Below, piece after piece: positions 10,186 to 21,835 of a stretch of DNA of 64,000 nt. This DNA is from Pogonophryne albipinna. Lineage: Eukaryota > Chordata > Actinopteri > Perciformes > Artedidraconidae. How positions within the stretch are numbered: position 1 is the stretch's first letter; each line of letters opens with the position of its first letter. The translations under genes and the position numbers were made by a program. The stretch is from NCBI GenBank assembly GCA_028583405.1, contig CM053256.1, positions 9,303,210-9,367,209 of the forward strand. Reading direction: 5' to 3'. The notes below the pieces were generated by a model, which saw only the letters and a program-made list of their open reading frames with translations, searched no databases and had not been told where the DNA came from.

Positions 10186-10365
10186 GCCTCTGCTCTCAGC
10201 CTAGTCTTGCCCTTTTTTGTCTTGACAAACTGGTCTGCATCAAAATGTGCCTGCGGAGTGACTTGAGGTTACTTCACACACAGAACAACTCAGTTTTGTC
10301 TGCCCACATACATATTCCATAGTGGTTGAATACACAGTATTGGGAAACACTTTATACTTACTGGA
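10186..10365. repeat. 180-bp segment also found inside S blocks (U1 copy)
   Basis: Source-like copy of the segment at 5709-5888 and 63710-63889. It is continuous with U-block DNA on both sides in all U copies, so the U location is probably original. Confidence 0.65.
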
Positions 10366-10647
10366 CATGTTGTATATAAAATATGACCAAGAATGTGAGA
10401 CAACTTTATAGAAATTCATATCACATCTGTTACTGATGCCATTTGTCATACTTTGTTAAACTCACAAATAATAAAGTTCCATAACTTCAGTTGGGAACAG
10501 AGACCACACCTTATCCCCCCAAGGCAATTTCCCATCCAATAGGTGTGCTATATAGGTGTGTATAACCCTTTCTCCTGTCGGTTACTCCCTCTTTCAGCAC
10601 AAGAACCAGAGGGGGATTCAATGGAGCCTGAATACCTGCACTGAGAC

Positions 10648-11167
10648 CAGACCTGGCGTCATGGGCGGGCCCATGGGGCCGGGCCCGCCCATCCAGGATT
10701 TGGGCCCGCCCATCCAGGATTTGGGCCCGCTGTTTTAATCAGGGCTGAATACCACATTTTTATTGTTTTATTATTATGTTTATTGTTGTTATTTGTAGGG
10801 CTTTGTCCTAATATTTATTTTTGTATTAGTTTAATATCATTTTTTATTTTGCTAGGAAATTATGAATGAAAGGCTGCGCGCAAGACTGGTTTTTCGCTGG
10901 GTTGAGTCGTGTGGGTTTTTGAGTGAGATGCGGCACAGCAGCCTGTCAGTTAGTTTACTCTTGCTAGTGGTTCACGAAAGGAATATGGCAACTCAGCGCC
11001 AGATGCAGGCACATTAGAAGAAATCAGTTAGGCCTACGTACCAACGAGCAAGCAAGTCAGCTGGCAATCAATTATATTTTTGAATAGAAATGTACTCTCA
11101 AGCCGGCTCTCTCACAAACTCCTGCTCTGTGCGCAAGCAGACCGCTGCACAGGCTCTCTGCCTCGCT

Positions 11168-11206
<39 letters not shown>

Positions 11207-11538
11207 TCAATCGCTCAACCTCACTCCACCTTTCCACCCTGTGTGCGCTCAAGTTTGCCTGCGTGCTTGCCCAAGTTGGCACAGCGTTACAAATGTGCCA
11301 CAAAACCAACCAATGGATAAATAAGACCGTCAACAGCCTTATCGCAACCTAAAACCCTCCTCTTTCAACAATTCACGAGCGCCTCCCTCCTCCCCCCCCG
11401 TTGACAAATCGCGAGCATCTAACAGCCCCCCCCCCCCCCGTTGACAATTCAGATTTCCCGGGAAATGTAAGTGTCGTGGAGGGCCCGCCCTGGTAAATCA
11501 AATGCCCGCCCAGACATGTACGTCTGCCGCCGGGTCTG
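10648..11538. mobile_element. non-autonomous hAT-type element in U1
   Basis: The 891-bp insertion is flanked by the 8-base direct repeat ACTGAGAC (10640-10647 and 11539-11546); U2-U5 have the uninterrupted site. The ends read CAGACCTGGCGTCA and, inverted, CAGACCCGGCGGCA. Both 8-base duplication and CAG ends fit hAT transposons. It has no transposase. Inside are 22-base tandem repeats of GGGCCCGCCCATCCAGGATTT (about 10683-10735), a (TC)n run (11168-11200) and poly-C tracts. Confidence 0.85.
11168..11200. repeat. (TC)n microsatellite
   Basis: Simple TC repeat inside the hAT-type element at 10648-11538. Confidence 0.9.
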
Positions 11539-11684
11539 ACTGAGACCCTCACCCTGCACCCTGAGTCTCAACTCAGTGTTTTCAAGCCTTTCCCTGTTTT
11601 TTTGTATTAAACAAAACATTAAGCTTTCCCAATGGTGTGGTTTTCGTTTTGTGAAAAAGTGCAAATGCAGTGTTTGTATATAAA

Positions 11685-11813
11685 TCACATATTTTTTTGC
11701 TGTTGGTCGTGAAATTCCTCCTGTTTCCTCCGCTCTGTGTCAGTGGGGAAGCCGTACATTCGTACTCCTTTCTCTGAGCGATTGGAGCATCCCCAGGCAG
11801 CACAGCAAACCAT
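11685..11813 (-). pseudogene. THAP-domain N-terminal fragment
   Basis: A 42-codon minus-strand frame starts MVCCAAWGCSNRSEKGVRMY and continues GFPTDTERRKQ. This matches the first half of the THAP zinc-binding DNA-binding domain (C-x-x-x-x-C, then GFP). After KQ the sequence leaves the family pattern and stops, with no good splice donor. The second half (Trp, Cys, His) is absent, so it is a fragment. A 16-base direct repeat (GCAGCACAGCAAACCA) flanks the start codon at about 11797 and 11828. THAP domains occur in transcription regulators and P-element-like transposases; which one this came from cannot be told. Confidence 0.6.
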
Positions 11814-11948
11814 GGTGGCGACTAGGAGGCAGCACAGCAAACCAGGACAACACGGAGGAAAAGGCACAGGCAAACTGCATGATATGCTATTCAATGTTTA
11901 TTGAATTCCATGTATTTGCAATGGATGTTCCTAAAACAACACATTTAA

Positions 11949-11982
11949 CATCATCATCATCATCATGCTGCTGCTGCTGCTA
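11949..11982. repeat. trinucleotide microsatellite (CAT)n(GCT)n
   Basis: About six CAT units followed directly by about five GCT units. Confidence 0.85.
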
Positions 11983-12665
11983 GTCCTTTGATAGTCACCT
12001 GTCGGTCTCCTGTCCTTTCTGAAAGCCATAAAGATGACATTAGTCATTTAGATAACTTGTGTCCTCAATTACCATGGGATTACTGAAACTACCATGAATT
12101 TAAGAAAATGGTAGAAATTAATCTAATCTGAATTTTAAAGCATTACTTTAGATCCCCTCCCTCTAAATATATCAATAAACATTAGAAAGTGATGCTCCTG
12201 ACTACCATACAAGTTTAAGAAGATAATATTGGTTTTAAAGAATTCAAAGCTATAAATAAACAGCAACAGGCTCTTTAACCAAGGCACTGTTAGCCTAACA
12301 TGTAAACTAGTTGTTCACACTAATCCTAATATTATCACTTAATATTAGCAAATTCTATTTTATTTTTTTAAACATATTGATGTAAATACATACACATATC
12401 GATTTGTTGTATAAATATTGCAAATCAAAACCTTTATTCACTAATAATTACCAAAAATCGTAGTTCTATCTCCTGTTATCAATGCATTCACATTGCCCGC
12501 CATGAACTTCCGGGGAACGATCCTCGTCTACATGAACCACGTGACGATAACCGTTTTTGGACTTCCGTTGTCGTAACTCTTCTATCTATCTTCTATCTAC
12601 TTGTTTGCATGTAAAGAAGTCTGTAACCCACGCATGTAACTTTACATTTTATTTATTTTTTCCAG

Positions 12666-12736
12666 ACAGGCTGGACCAGAGGAGGAGAGACAGATCTGGA
12701 CTCCTAACAGCAGAGAACTTCAGCACGGATTCCAAG
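12666..12736 (+). other. possible exon, unrecognised
   Basis: A pyrimidine-rich stretch and CAG acceptor precede 71 bases that are open in two frames, followed by AAG/GTACAC. No protein family is recognised. It is weak evidence on its own. Confidence 0.25.
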
Positions 12737-13287
12737 GTACACCTTTTTCATACTTTACAAAGAATGCATAAAGTAATGACTCTAATACACTGATATACAT
12801 GCCATTAAACATGACTGAATACTAGATCACCTACACATCAGTGATGTTGAGTGTACTTTCTTAGAAAAAGGTTACATTTTACCAAGCAACATCACTTTTT
12901 TGTTCAACTTTCACATTTCAATGTATTTAAGGCAAATATGATTGAACATAGTGAGAACTGCGACCCTTTGTCTCTGCATATTGACTGTAAAAAACATGTT
13001 AAAAGTGATTCTTTCAGTGAGACAACCGAACAGAGCAAGCTTCTACAGTTGCACTAAGTTTTGATAACAGTTAAATATTATTTTAATAATACATTTATTT
13101 CAATGTTGATGAATTTAGAACGGTGTATTTATAATCTGATTATCTTTGTAGTACACTGTTGGATTTAAAAAACACATTCAAATAAAAAAAAATCATTATA
13201 TTTATAGCCCCTGAACAAACAAACACACCTCTTTCTTAAATAACACACTTGCTCTGCAATAATATGTTTTTTGATATTTCTGTTAGG

Positions 13288-13449
13288 AAAGGACACGCCT
13301 GAGAGACAGGACTGCTTCACCATTTTCTCTTTCTCTGAGGGTCCAGAAGATCCAAGAGGGAAAGGAGAAGCTGATGTGATGAGATTTAAGAGCAGTACAG
13401 GACATTCACTAAGAGACACTTATATTGTAACACAAAGACCTGCACACTG
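13288..13449 (+). other. possible terminal exon, unrecognised
   Basis: After TTCTGTTAG a frame of about 50 codons runs with contents such as TPERQDCFTIFSFSEGPEDP to a stop near 13449. It has no recognised homologue and no visible polyadenylation signal close by. It could pair with the candidate exon at 12666-12736, but this is speculative. Confidence 0.2.
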
Positions 13450-13839
13450 AATAGTTTTGTAGTCTAACAGGAACTTTATTTGTGTGTTGTTTTGTGTTTT
13501 ACGTTGCACCTCAGAGACAGTGTGATTATTGTCAGGCCTATAAAGTTTGGCAAAAAAAAAAAGTCAGCTGATCAAATGCATTTGCCTCACTTTATGAGCT
13601 ACACAATACTTGTGCCTTGTACCGCTGAGTTTGCAACGTCATACATAAATGGTGCCAATCTTCAGTCAGATGTGAATGTGTAATCTAACATTTTCAGTAA
13701 GAATAACGGACAAAAGGAATGCAAATACAATTTATTGAAATGTGAACTAAAAGTTATCAAGCATGAACCATCACCCTTTTTTTTTTAAATAAAAACGAAA
13801 TAATATACATAAGTTACACTAAATGTTAATCTGTTAATT

Positions 13840-14450
13840 GACACACGCGCCGAAGCCTCGGCGCAATACGTAACATCACTAGCCATACCTATATAAAACA
13901 TGTCTGTGAAGTTTTTTTATTTCAAAATACCAAACAGATCATGCATTTTAGCCATGCCTCATTTCACTCTATTTGCTCTTTCCAGCCCTGTTTTTGCAAG
14001 GGCTGATTCTGCTTTTGTGGCAGACTACAGCGCCACTTACAGGCCTGGCATATGTACTACAGCGTCTCCAGCGCTTTCGAGTGGCAATGGCTGTGGCCCA
14101 ACCCCCCATTCCGCTGATAGGTGGAGAGTTGTCCATATAGGCGGAGCACCCCTTTTCTGACGTCAGAAAAATTCAAATCTGTATCAGCTCCGTTGCAGCC
14201 CCATTTTTAGAGATTTGGGTATGGAGGAAAAGAGAGAGGGTTGTGTTTTCTGACACTTGGTGAGTTCCCTGACACACCGGGGACACACATATTTGTGTAT
14301 AAAAGACGTACAAAAGTGCATTTTGCATGATAGGTCCCCTTTAAAGCATCACGTTGTGGCTTCAGCAGTCAGTTTCCTCTCCCTTTTTCTCTCGCCCGGT
14401 TGTTTTTGTGTTTTGTTACTTCCCTTTGTACCCGTATTTTAGGAGGGAAT
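13840..14450. mobile_element. fish repeat closing the U block (U1 copy)
   Basis: This stretch is present again at 41765-42394 in U5 and is absent from the ends of U2-U4. It contains a short palindrome GCGCCGA-AGCC-TCGGCGC, a 36-base inverted match (14028-14063) to 7951-7986, and the phrase GATAGGTCCCCTTTAA near 14330, typical of abundant fish DNA-transposon ends. No transposase is present. It joins S upstream DNA through the shared GGTTGACACACCCA at about 14457-14470. Confidence 0.45.
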
Positions 14451-15347
14451 GTAACCGGTTGACACACCCACTTTTCAAGCACCCAAGCCCTGGTTTTTTC
14501 ATTTTTCTTTATTTGTTCTCTCCGGAAAAGCTTACACAATGTCAGAGGGTGTATTCATAAAGCATCCTGGTACAAAGAGTTTTACCTTGTGACAAACCTA
14601 TAAGAAAACTCTCAAAAGGATGATGTTTTATAATAAAAGTTGCCCTTGCAATTAAGCTGAGACCCTGCAGGTAAAAGTTATTTATAGAGTACCAATCTTT
14701 GAGAGAGCTTCTAAGGTGAAAACTAGATTCATTTTAAAAGACTAACAATGATCTTATTAAGAGGAGAAAAGGGCAATTACACAAAGAGGTAGGATACATA
14801 TTCTCCAAACTATATGTAACAATGAGTAATGAAATAGATGAAATACCAAAATAACCAGCATGGTTTATAATCCTAAACAAACCAGCAACTATCAGCATTA
14901 GAATAGGCCACTGTGTTTCAACAACCTTGGAGGCTACATACTAACTATGGCTCACAATTTATTTAACAGAGGAGTTAATTACCTTAGATAATATTCATAA
15001 TTACACCAAGTCTGAATAGGGACACAAATGCTATTACCTCAGTGTACTCTTTTGAAACACTTTCAAAAATGTATTTTAATCACTTTTCTATTATTAACAT
15101 GTTTACTTTATGTTTTCTGCTTGTATTCATTGATTTCATTCATTTATGTTTCAATATCTTGACTGCAGTGAAACTTTCCTTTTTGTTATTGCGTTATTTT
15201 TCTGTTTGTACGTGACACACTTTATAACGTTGTTTTTTCTTCAGGGCCAATATCGAATTGAAGTTTCAGAATAATATCCTTCGCTAGTCAAACTAGCACA
15301 TTTGGCCTCGCAGGGTGCATCCCAGTACAAAGTAAATGACTACATGT

Positions 15348-15412
15348 AAAAACCCTGACAGGCATGCAGGTATTGATAGGTGCCTGCATGCCTGGTATCT
15401 GTCAGGGTTTTT
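15348..15412. repeat. long hairpin, second copy
   Basis: Identical in structure to 2488-2552. Confidence 0.65.
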
Positions 15413-16084
15413 CACAGCAAGGCTAAAGAGTTTATAAAACGACTAACTAAGGAGTCTCTCTTTATATTCTAGTCTATTTTAGTTGATTCATTGATTGTTC
15501 TAATTATTGTTTTTATGAAAGAAGCAAAACAGTAGTAACATAACTTAACATTCTCTGCATCATTTTGCTTATTTTATTATTATTTTTCTGACATCTGCAT
15601 TACTTGCAAATTGGTCCTGCGACAAAATCTGTAATATTTGTTGTTCTGTTTCTTATTGCACTATTTTTATTTAATTAAAAAATGTGATGTCCTATATCAT
15701 GTTGCATTGTTGGAGGAGCTTGGGACTTAGGTTTTCCATTGCCATATCTACACTGTAGCTACTGTGCATACTGTATGACAATAAAGCCTTTGAATCAAGT
15801 TTTTTGAAGAAGTTCTAGCACACTAAAATTCAGAGGTGAATATCGTATACTTGTACACTTCACTACATTTATTTGATAACTTTAGTTACTTTGCAGATTC
15901 GGATTAATGATAATATATATTCTATAAAATCACTTAAATGAGAATTTAGTTACACCTGGATAAAGTACACAAGCTACCCAGCGCTAAATACAGTAATTAA
16001 ACATAGTTCCACATTTACCAGCTGTGGTAATCATTAATACATATAATCATAACACAATATTCTGAAATACGCCCACTCGCCCTC

Positions 16085-16430
16085 TCAGGTCAGCTGATCA
16101 CCTGCTCCTGAATGTACCCAGGCCAGAACCAAGCTAAAGCTCAAAGACCGTGCTTTCGCTGCTGCGGCTCTTAAACTGTGGAACGCTCTGCCGCTCCACA
16201 TTAGACTTCTACACTGTCCGTTTTTCAATCTTAAGTCTTAAAACCCACCTCTTCTCTTAGCGTTCTGCACTTTGTTGCTTTTTAAAATTGTATATATTTT
16301 TACTACATGGCTGATATTTGTATTCTTGTTTATTTGGTATTCTTACTATTTATTTTTTGTTTTGTGAGCTGCAATGTGTAATTTTTTATTTATCTGTACA
16401 GCACTTTTAGGATAGATCTCTTAATTAGGA
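16085..16430 (+). mobile_element. LINE reverse-transcriptase C-terminal fragment, second copy
   Basis: Duplicate of 3225-3570; the 32-codon KDRAFAAAALKLWN frame is at 16143-16241. Confidence 0.6.
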
Positions 16431-16732
16431 GCCAAGAGATATTTTTTAACATGTTCTATGGCTTTTCAGAGTAGGCTCTAAATAATATTTAATAACGCAT
16501 TTTAAAGAGAGGGCTGGCTGTAGGAGTTCTCACAATATCTCTTTGGTTTAATAACACACACAAACAATTATACAATGTGACAACATTTATTTTTGTTAGT
16601 TAACATCTGATATTAGAAATCAATGATTTATGCTCAAAGACAGCACCTTTCAGGTTATTTAAGCTAACATAAGAACCCATCAATGATTTATTTGTGTTCA
16701 CTCAGAACACATGATAATGACATGTACTGTAT

Positions 16733-17108
16733 TCATGACATCATTTCCTTGAGTATCACCATTAAGCATCCGACAAGCACGATATACTCATTGAAAGAAA
16801 CTTGTCCATCATTGTCCCTATCCATGCCGGCGAAGAATGCCTTCAACTTTTCTGGGTCCCCCTAAAGAGATAAAGTCCACAGAAGTTTTTATTAGATTTT
16901 AAAACATAATTTTTTTTAAAGTGGCATACACAGATCTATATTACAATCGTGCTCCATCTTTTTTACTTACGACCATATCAGGAATCTCCGTGGTGAGCAT
17001 ATCACGAAGTTCTGCCTTGCTCATTGAAGGGTTGTCTCCGTCTGTTCCAGCATACTTATAGAAGTTCTTCATCAATACTGCCATGGCCCCCAGCATGCTT
17101 TCTCCCAT
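16733..17108 (-). CDS. S100-family EF-hand calcium-binding protein, copy C
   Basis: Exons complement(16971..17108) and complement(16733..16861), with the same splice borders as copies A and B, encode 88 residues predicted identical to B and D (Pro27, Arg61, Val74). Both calcium loops are intact and there is no break. It lies between two upstream blocks and is followed on its promoter side by the (TG)n joint to U2. Confidence 0.82.
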
Positions 17109-17692
17109 GTTTGCTGAAACGAAAAAATACTGTTGACTGTGTAGTTCAGTGTTTATTTATTTATAAATGGATTCTTGGAGCGTGCTAGGATCAAGATTCT
17201 TACTGCCCAACCATCATTTGTCTTGTGAACATTACTGATTATTTGAAAACGGTGGGTTAAAATCTTGCTCATCTTTTCTTTAAGGGGTAATTACTAAATG
17301 TACCCTTGGTTTTGAACAACAGACATGATAAAGTCATGTTTGGGTGGGGCAACAGAAAAGCTCATTCGTGATTTGGTGTGGTCGGCAATTCTGCATCTTT
17401 CCAAAACAATTCAAGGCAACCAAACACATCTAGTCTGATTTCCAGACTCCTTTACGTGTTGTTCCTCCTTCATTTCATCTCAGTTTCTCCTACCTTTTGC
17501 ATGACTTTTCAAACAACTTTGCATTTTCAAATTGACAGAATTCCCACAATTTGATGAATGTCACTATAATATGTAAATCAGAGAATTGCTATAATCTTTC
17601 TACGCATTGACATTTAAATCCTATACATAGCACTAATAAAACATAATGCTACATTTTAGATATCAACTATTTAGACAATTCAAATGCACAAT

Positions 17693-17976
17693 GGTTAATG
17701 ATTCATTCCGGCACAGACTGAAAACTCATCTCTTTCGACTCCACTTCGAGCAATAAAACGACTAACAAAGCACTTATATACTAATAAAGGGCTGGCTTAT
17801 CTAAAGCCAGTTGAGTAGCACTTGAAATGTTTTGGCTCTACGTATGAAAACCTGAGTACTTATATGATTCTGTTTTCTTCAAGTTTGTATCTTCTTGGTC
17901 GAATGCACTTATTGTAAGTCGGTTTGGATAAAAGCATCAGCTAAATGCATCAGCTAAATGCAATGTAATGTAATGT
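17693..17976 (+). mobile_element. L2-type LINE tail in S100 intron 1 (copy C)
   Basis: As in the other copies, but GCATCAGCTAAAT is duplicated in tandem at 17933-17958, a change private to this copy. Confidence 0.78.
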
Positions 17977-18008
17977 CTAAATGGACTTAAAGAAAAATGT
18001 TCACTTAC

Positions 18009-18090
18009 CAAATTCAATGAAAGCCTGAGTAGGTAGAGAGGATGGAAGAGTAGGATTTGTGAAGAGATCACGGACACCTTGGTTTATATA
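18009..18090 (-). promoter_or_regulatory. S100 copy C promoter and non-coding exon 1
   Basis: TATATAAA on the minus strand at 18083-18090; exon 1 ends at 18009 against a GTAAG donor at 18004-18008. Confidence 0.58.
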
Positions 18091-18096
18091 GAGAGG

Positions 18097-18794
18097 TTGA
18101 CACACCCACTTTTCAAGCACCCACGCCCTGGTTTTTTCTTTTTTCTTTATTTGTTCTCTCCGGAAAAGCTTACACAATGTCAGAGGGTGTATTCATAAAG
18201 CATCCTGGTACAAAGAGTTTTACCTTGTGACAAACCTATAAGAAAACTCTCAAAAGGATGATGTTTTATAATAAAAGTTGCCCTTGCAGTTAAGCTGAGA
18301 CCCTGCAGGTAAAAGTTATTTATAGAGTACCAATCTTTGAGAGAGCTTCTAAGGTGAAAACTAGATTCATTTTAAAAGACTAACAATAATCTTATTAAGA
18401 GGAGAAAAGGGCAATTACACAAAGAGGTAGGATACATATTCTCCAAACTATATGTAACAATGAGTAATGAAATAGATGAAATACCAAAATAACCAGCATG
18501 GTTTATAATCCTAAACAAACCAGCAACTATCAGCATTAGAATAGGCCACTGTGTTTCAACAACCTTGGAGGCTACATACTAACTATGGCTCACAATTTAT
18601 TTAACAGAGGAGTTAATTACCTTAGATAATATTCATAATTACACCAAGTCTGAATAGGGACACAAATGCTATTACCTCAGTGTACTCTTTTGAAACACTT
18701 TCAAAAATGTATTTTAATAACATTTCTATTATTAACATGTTTACTTTACGTGTTCTGCTTGTATTCATTGATTTCATTCATTTATGTTTCAATA
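18097..18794. repeat. truncated S upstream DNA (copy C side)
   Basis: About 0.7 kb of the S upstream block. It lacks the 180-bp segment seen in copies B and D and ends in the TG tract. No gene. Confidence 0.75.
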
Positions 18795-18934
18795 TGTGTC
18801 TATGTATGTGTGTGTCTGTGTGTGCCTGTGTATGTGTATCTATGTGTGTGCATGTGTGTGTATGTATGTATGTGTGTATGTATGTATGTGTGTCTGTTTG
18901 TATGTGTGTATGTGTCTATGTATGTGTGTGTGTC
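18795..18934. repeat. (TG)n / (TATG)n microsatellite at S-U joint, second copy
   Basis: Almost the same imperfect repeat as 6095-6240, again exactly at the change from S to U sequence. Confidence 0.85.
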
Positions 18935-18993
18935 CCACACAGAAAATCCACTCTAGTATGATAATAAAACACCAAGAGGCTTAACCGACTCAC

Positions 18994-21604
18994 CTGGAGG
19001 GCATAGGCGGTGAAGAGCTGAACTTCAGACACTTCGCCTTTGCGTGCCGCCTTCTTCCTGAACAAGCTCAACAGCATGCCGATCCAACTCCGCGTAAAAG
19101 TGGTTCTTCAGGTTGAGGTTCGTTATCCTGTGAAACTCTGCACAAATATAAAATGACTATTTAATTCAGAGTACAATGTATATGTGGACTGAAGGCAGCA
19201 GAGATAAACAGAAACATGACATGCAAAATCTGAGTAAACATGCCAAGTTATCAGTGACAAAGGCACACAAAATTATTATATAGTTATAATATCTAAAATA
19301 TTTTCACCTGTGACTCCATTGTCAAGGCAGGCCAGCGTTCCAGGATCTCTCCAACAGGTAGCTCATCATTGATGATCTCATTGCGCCGCAGGGCAAAGAT
19401 AGTCTGCATTAACTTTGCAATCAAGGGATGGTTTTTATCTCTCATCTTAACACACACTAGCACCCCCCCCCCCAAACGCAGCGTACCTACAGTGTAAGCC
19501 ACCACAGTTTCGCTGTTGCGAGGCTCCACTAGCACCACAGGCTCCCCCCTCCCCCCCCAAGCGCGTTACAGTTTCTCCACTGCTTACCAGGTTGAAGAAG
19601 CCCTTTATCTGCCAGTTGCTTCAGTTTCAGCCTAAAGACAAAAAACATTGAAGGTTAGCTGGGTTGCTAAGTTTTCACAAAATGATCAGAGAAACACTAT
19701 TTTCGAGCATAAAATGGCGGCAGGCGGCGCGCTTTCTTCTTTTGTTACCGCATGGATGTCTGGGCATGTTTTATTAACTTAGAGGCATAGAGGATTTACG
19801 TTAATTGTATCCACTAACGTTGTGCCACAACCGTGCGTTCTGCATCAGGGGATATGCAGGAATCCTGAAGTCAAATTTAATACCTTTTAAGACCTTTTTT
19901 AAGACCCTTTCCATACATTTTAAGACCTCATTGCTACTTCGAGTTCTAACCGGTTACATTGGCGACACACTTTACCTCACATTTACTATATTGATTGTAA
20001 GATAGCACAACTAAACAGAGTGCAGACAGACTACTGAAGCCTCCTCTCCACATGAACTTCAACTCTCTGTGAAGGTCGGGTTTAATGCAGTATGCTGCTT
20101 TGTTGCTTCTGTACTCTGTGCTCTTTCATTCCAGCAAAACTCCTCAGAAATCATTAGAAACCAGTATTTGACCAATAAACAAAACTATTGACAAAACTTT
20201 GAACTATGAAATATATTAAACTTTGGTGAGCTTCAGCGGGGTAATGCCATATAGGAGCTCCCTCACAAATACCCAGGGGTTAAATTGGGCTGAGGCTGTC
20301 CGGGGCTAAGCCCGGCACATAGGACGATGCTCTGACATCATCACCCTCACACATTTGTCATATGTTTACAAAAAACGATATATATGTTAAGACTTTTCTC
20401 GTTCTTAATATAGACTATATTTAGGGTCGATATGGGTTGACCTTACTTTAAAATAGCAGATCTCTGTGACCGGATATAGTTTGGCTTAGACCCCGGCCCC
20501 ACGAGGACGCATACAGTAAAACGCTTATGCAAACGCAAAAAAGTCTTCCGTTCACACGCATTCGATTCATGTCACACGCATTCGATTCATTAACGTGTCC
20601 ATTCCATAGGTCCGTTCACACTAGAGTCTAGACCGCTGGAAATGCTGTAGTACATATGCCAGGCCTGTAAGTGGCGCTGCTGCCGCCACAAAATACACCA
20701 AAAGCAGCGAAGAAGACCCCGGAGCATGGTTGCCCTTCTGTTTATTCTCCGCGGTGGACGGCGTGTTCTCCTGCTGGATATCTCTCAGGTAGTCCACCAG
20801 CAGATAACCCCCCCCACAGAGCGGAGCAAGGCAACGAAACAAAGAAGCAGCATTTTATGGCACGCTATGCATGGGGCCACCTTGAGGGGGTTTCCCGACA
20901 TGTTGTTTCAGTAAATTAAAGTGTGTTTCATGTTGTCGTTGCTGTGGACCTTCTTAATACCTTGGAAAATGCCGTTTAATACTTTTTAATACTTTTTAAT
21001 AGCCTTAATTTTCGCTAAATTGATTTATCAACTTTTAATACTTTTTAAGACCCCGTGGACACCCTGTGCATATTTTGTAAAAGCAAGCTAACTTGAAACC
21101 CATTGTAAAATGAATAGTCTAGTATTTCAAGTTGGCTTGCTTTTACAAACATGCAGAATGCATGATTGTGGTAATTGTAGTGGATGAAATGAACTTAAAT
21201 CCTCTATGCCTCTAAGTTAATAAAATATGACCATACATGCATGCAGTAACAAAAGAGAAGAAAAAAAACTCCCGCCATTTGCGATTCGAATTTTCCAGAG
21301 AACTTTTGCAACACAAACGTTCCACTTTGAGATATAACTTAAAGCAATATAAAATACTGTCTTACAGGTTTAAATCATTTTTCAAGTGAGGCAGATATTA
21401 AATCTAGGCTAGCTAACAAGAGCTCAAATCAAACTAACACACCATGCGACACAAAGAGCATTAGATGCAGAAATGAATAACAAATCATTTAAAGACTGTG
21501 CAAAGGCAAGACGTAACTTACCAGAGTAGCGCGGTCAAATTCCGGCAGTGAGACTCGAGGGCACGGTGGACAAAGTATACTTCTGGAAGTTTGAGTGATT
21601 TCAT
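18994..21604 (-). pseudogene. multi-exon gene remnant, U2
   Basis: Exons 21522..21604, 19588..19631, 19308..19528 and 18994..19135. Here the poly-C tract is 11 bases, and exon 3 reads open through it, from VEPRNSETVVAYTVG to VCVKMRDKNH and ERWPAL, so this is the least broken copy in that exon. The frameshift in the last exon is still present. Exon 1 lacks the two extra codons of U3-U5. Confidence 0.55.
19713..21280. repeat. fold-back inverted repeat with inserted element, U2
   Basis: Same arms as U1. The inserted CAGGG-ended element is 19846-21066. It carries one extra TTTAATACTT unit compared with U1 near 20985. Confidence 0.68.
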
Positions 21605-21835
21605 CCGAGAGGAGCTATAATGGCGGACTCAAATGAACGAACGCATGGGTGAGAGCAGCGCCATATAGACTGAGAGTTATGTCATCTCCGTTCACTCCAA
21701 TGGACCACTTTTTTACAGCAATGGCGGATCGTGGAGCCTCTCAATCGTTCCCCGGAAGTTAGCGCCAAGGCTAGCAGAGCTATAGAGTTGCAGCATAATA
21801 GACCGTTCGTGACGGACTTTTAAAGGTAAGAAGAA
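21605..21835. promoter_or_regulatory. head-to-head promoter with plus-strand exon 1, U2
   Basis: Minus start at 21604; plus ATG at 21721 and donor after 21835, as in U1. Confidence 0.48.

Larger units (their letters stand above)
11639..13840. other. U1-specific stretch, unlike U2-U5
   Basis: U1 leaves the common U sequence at about 11638 and rejoins at about 13840 (ACACACGCGCCGAAGCC). Apart from the THAP fragment and the two weak exon candidates, I see nothing identifiable. A CACGTGAC E-box and nearby CCGG-rich sequence at about 12500-12560 could be a promoter. The stretch is either an insertion in U1 or a replacement by recombination. Confidence 0.6.
6241..14450. repeat. U block copy 1
   Basis: Contains the minus-strand gene remnant (6300-8906), the fold-back repeat (7021-8583), the head-to-head promoter (8907-9127), plus-strand DNA to about 11638 and a closing element-like stretch (13840-14450). 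From 11639 to 13840 it departs from U2-U5 and holds unrelated DNA with a THAP fragment. A hAT-type element (10648-11538) is present only here. Between 9128 and 10640 I see no recognisable gene, only short frames shared by all U copies and an AATAAA signal near 10468. Confidence 0.8.
14451..16484. repeat. S upstream block (full copy)
   Basis: Repeats 1597-3624 at an offset of about 12,860. It includes the hairpin (15348-15412), the LINE 3'-untranslated fragment (about 15660-15800) and the LINE tail (about 16085-16430, frame 16143-16241). It has no gene of its own. Confidence 0.85.

Noticed and set aside
9682..10266. Overlapping 72-84-codon plus-strand frames shared by all U copies
   Set aside because: Conserved only because the blocks are recent duplicates; no motif or supporting splice pattern.
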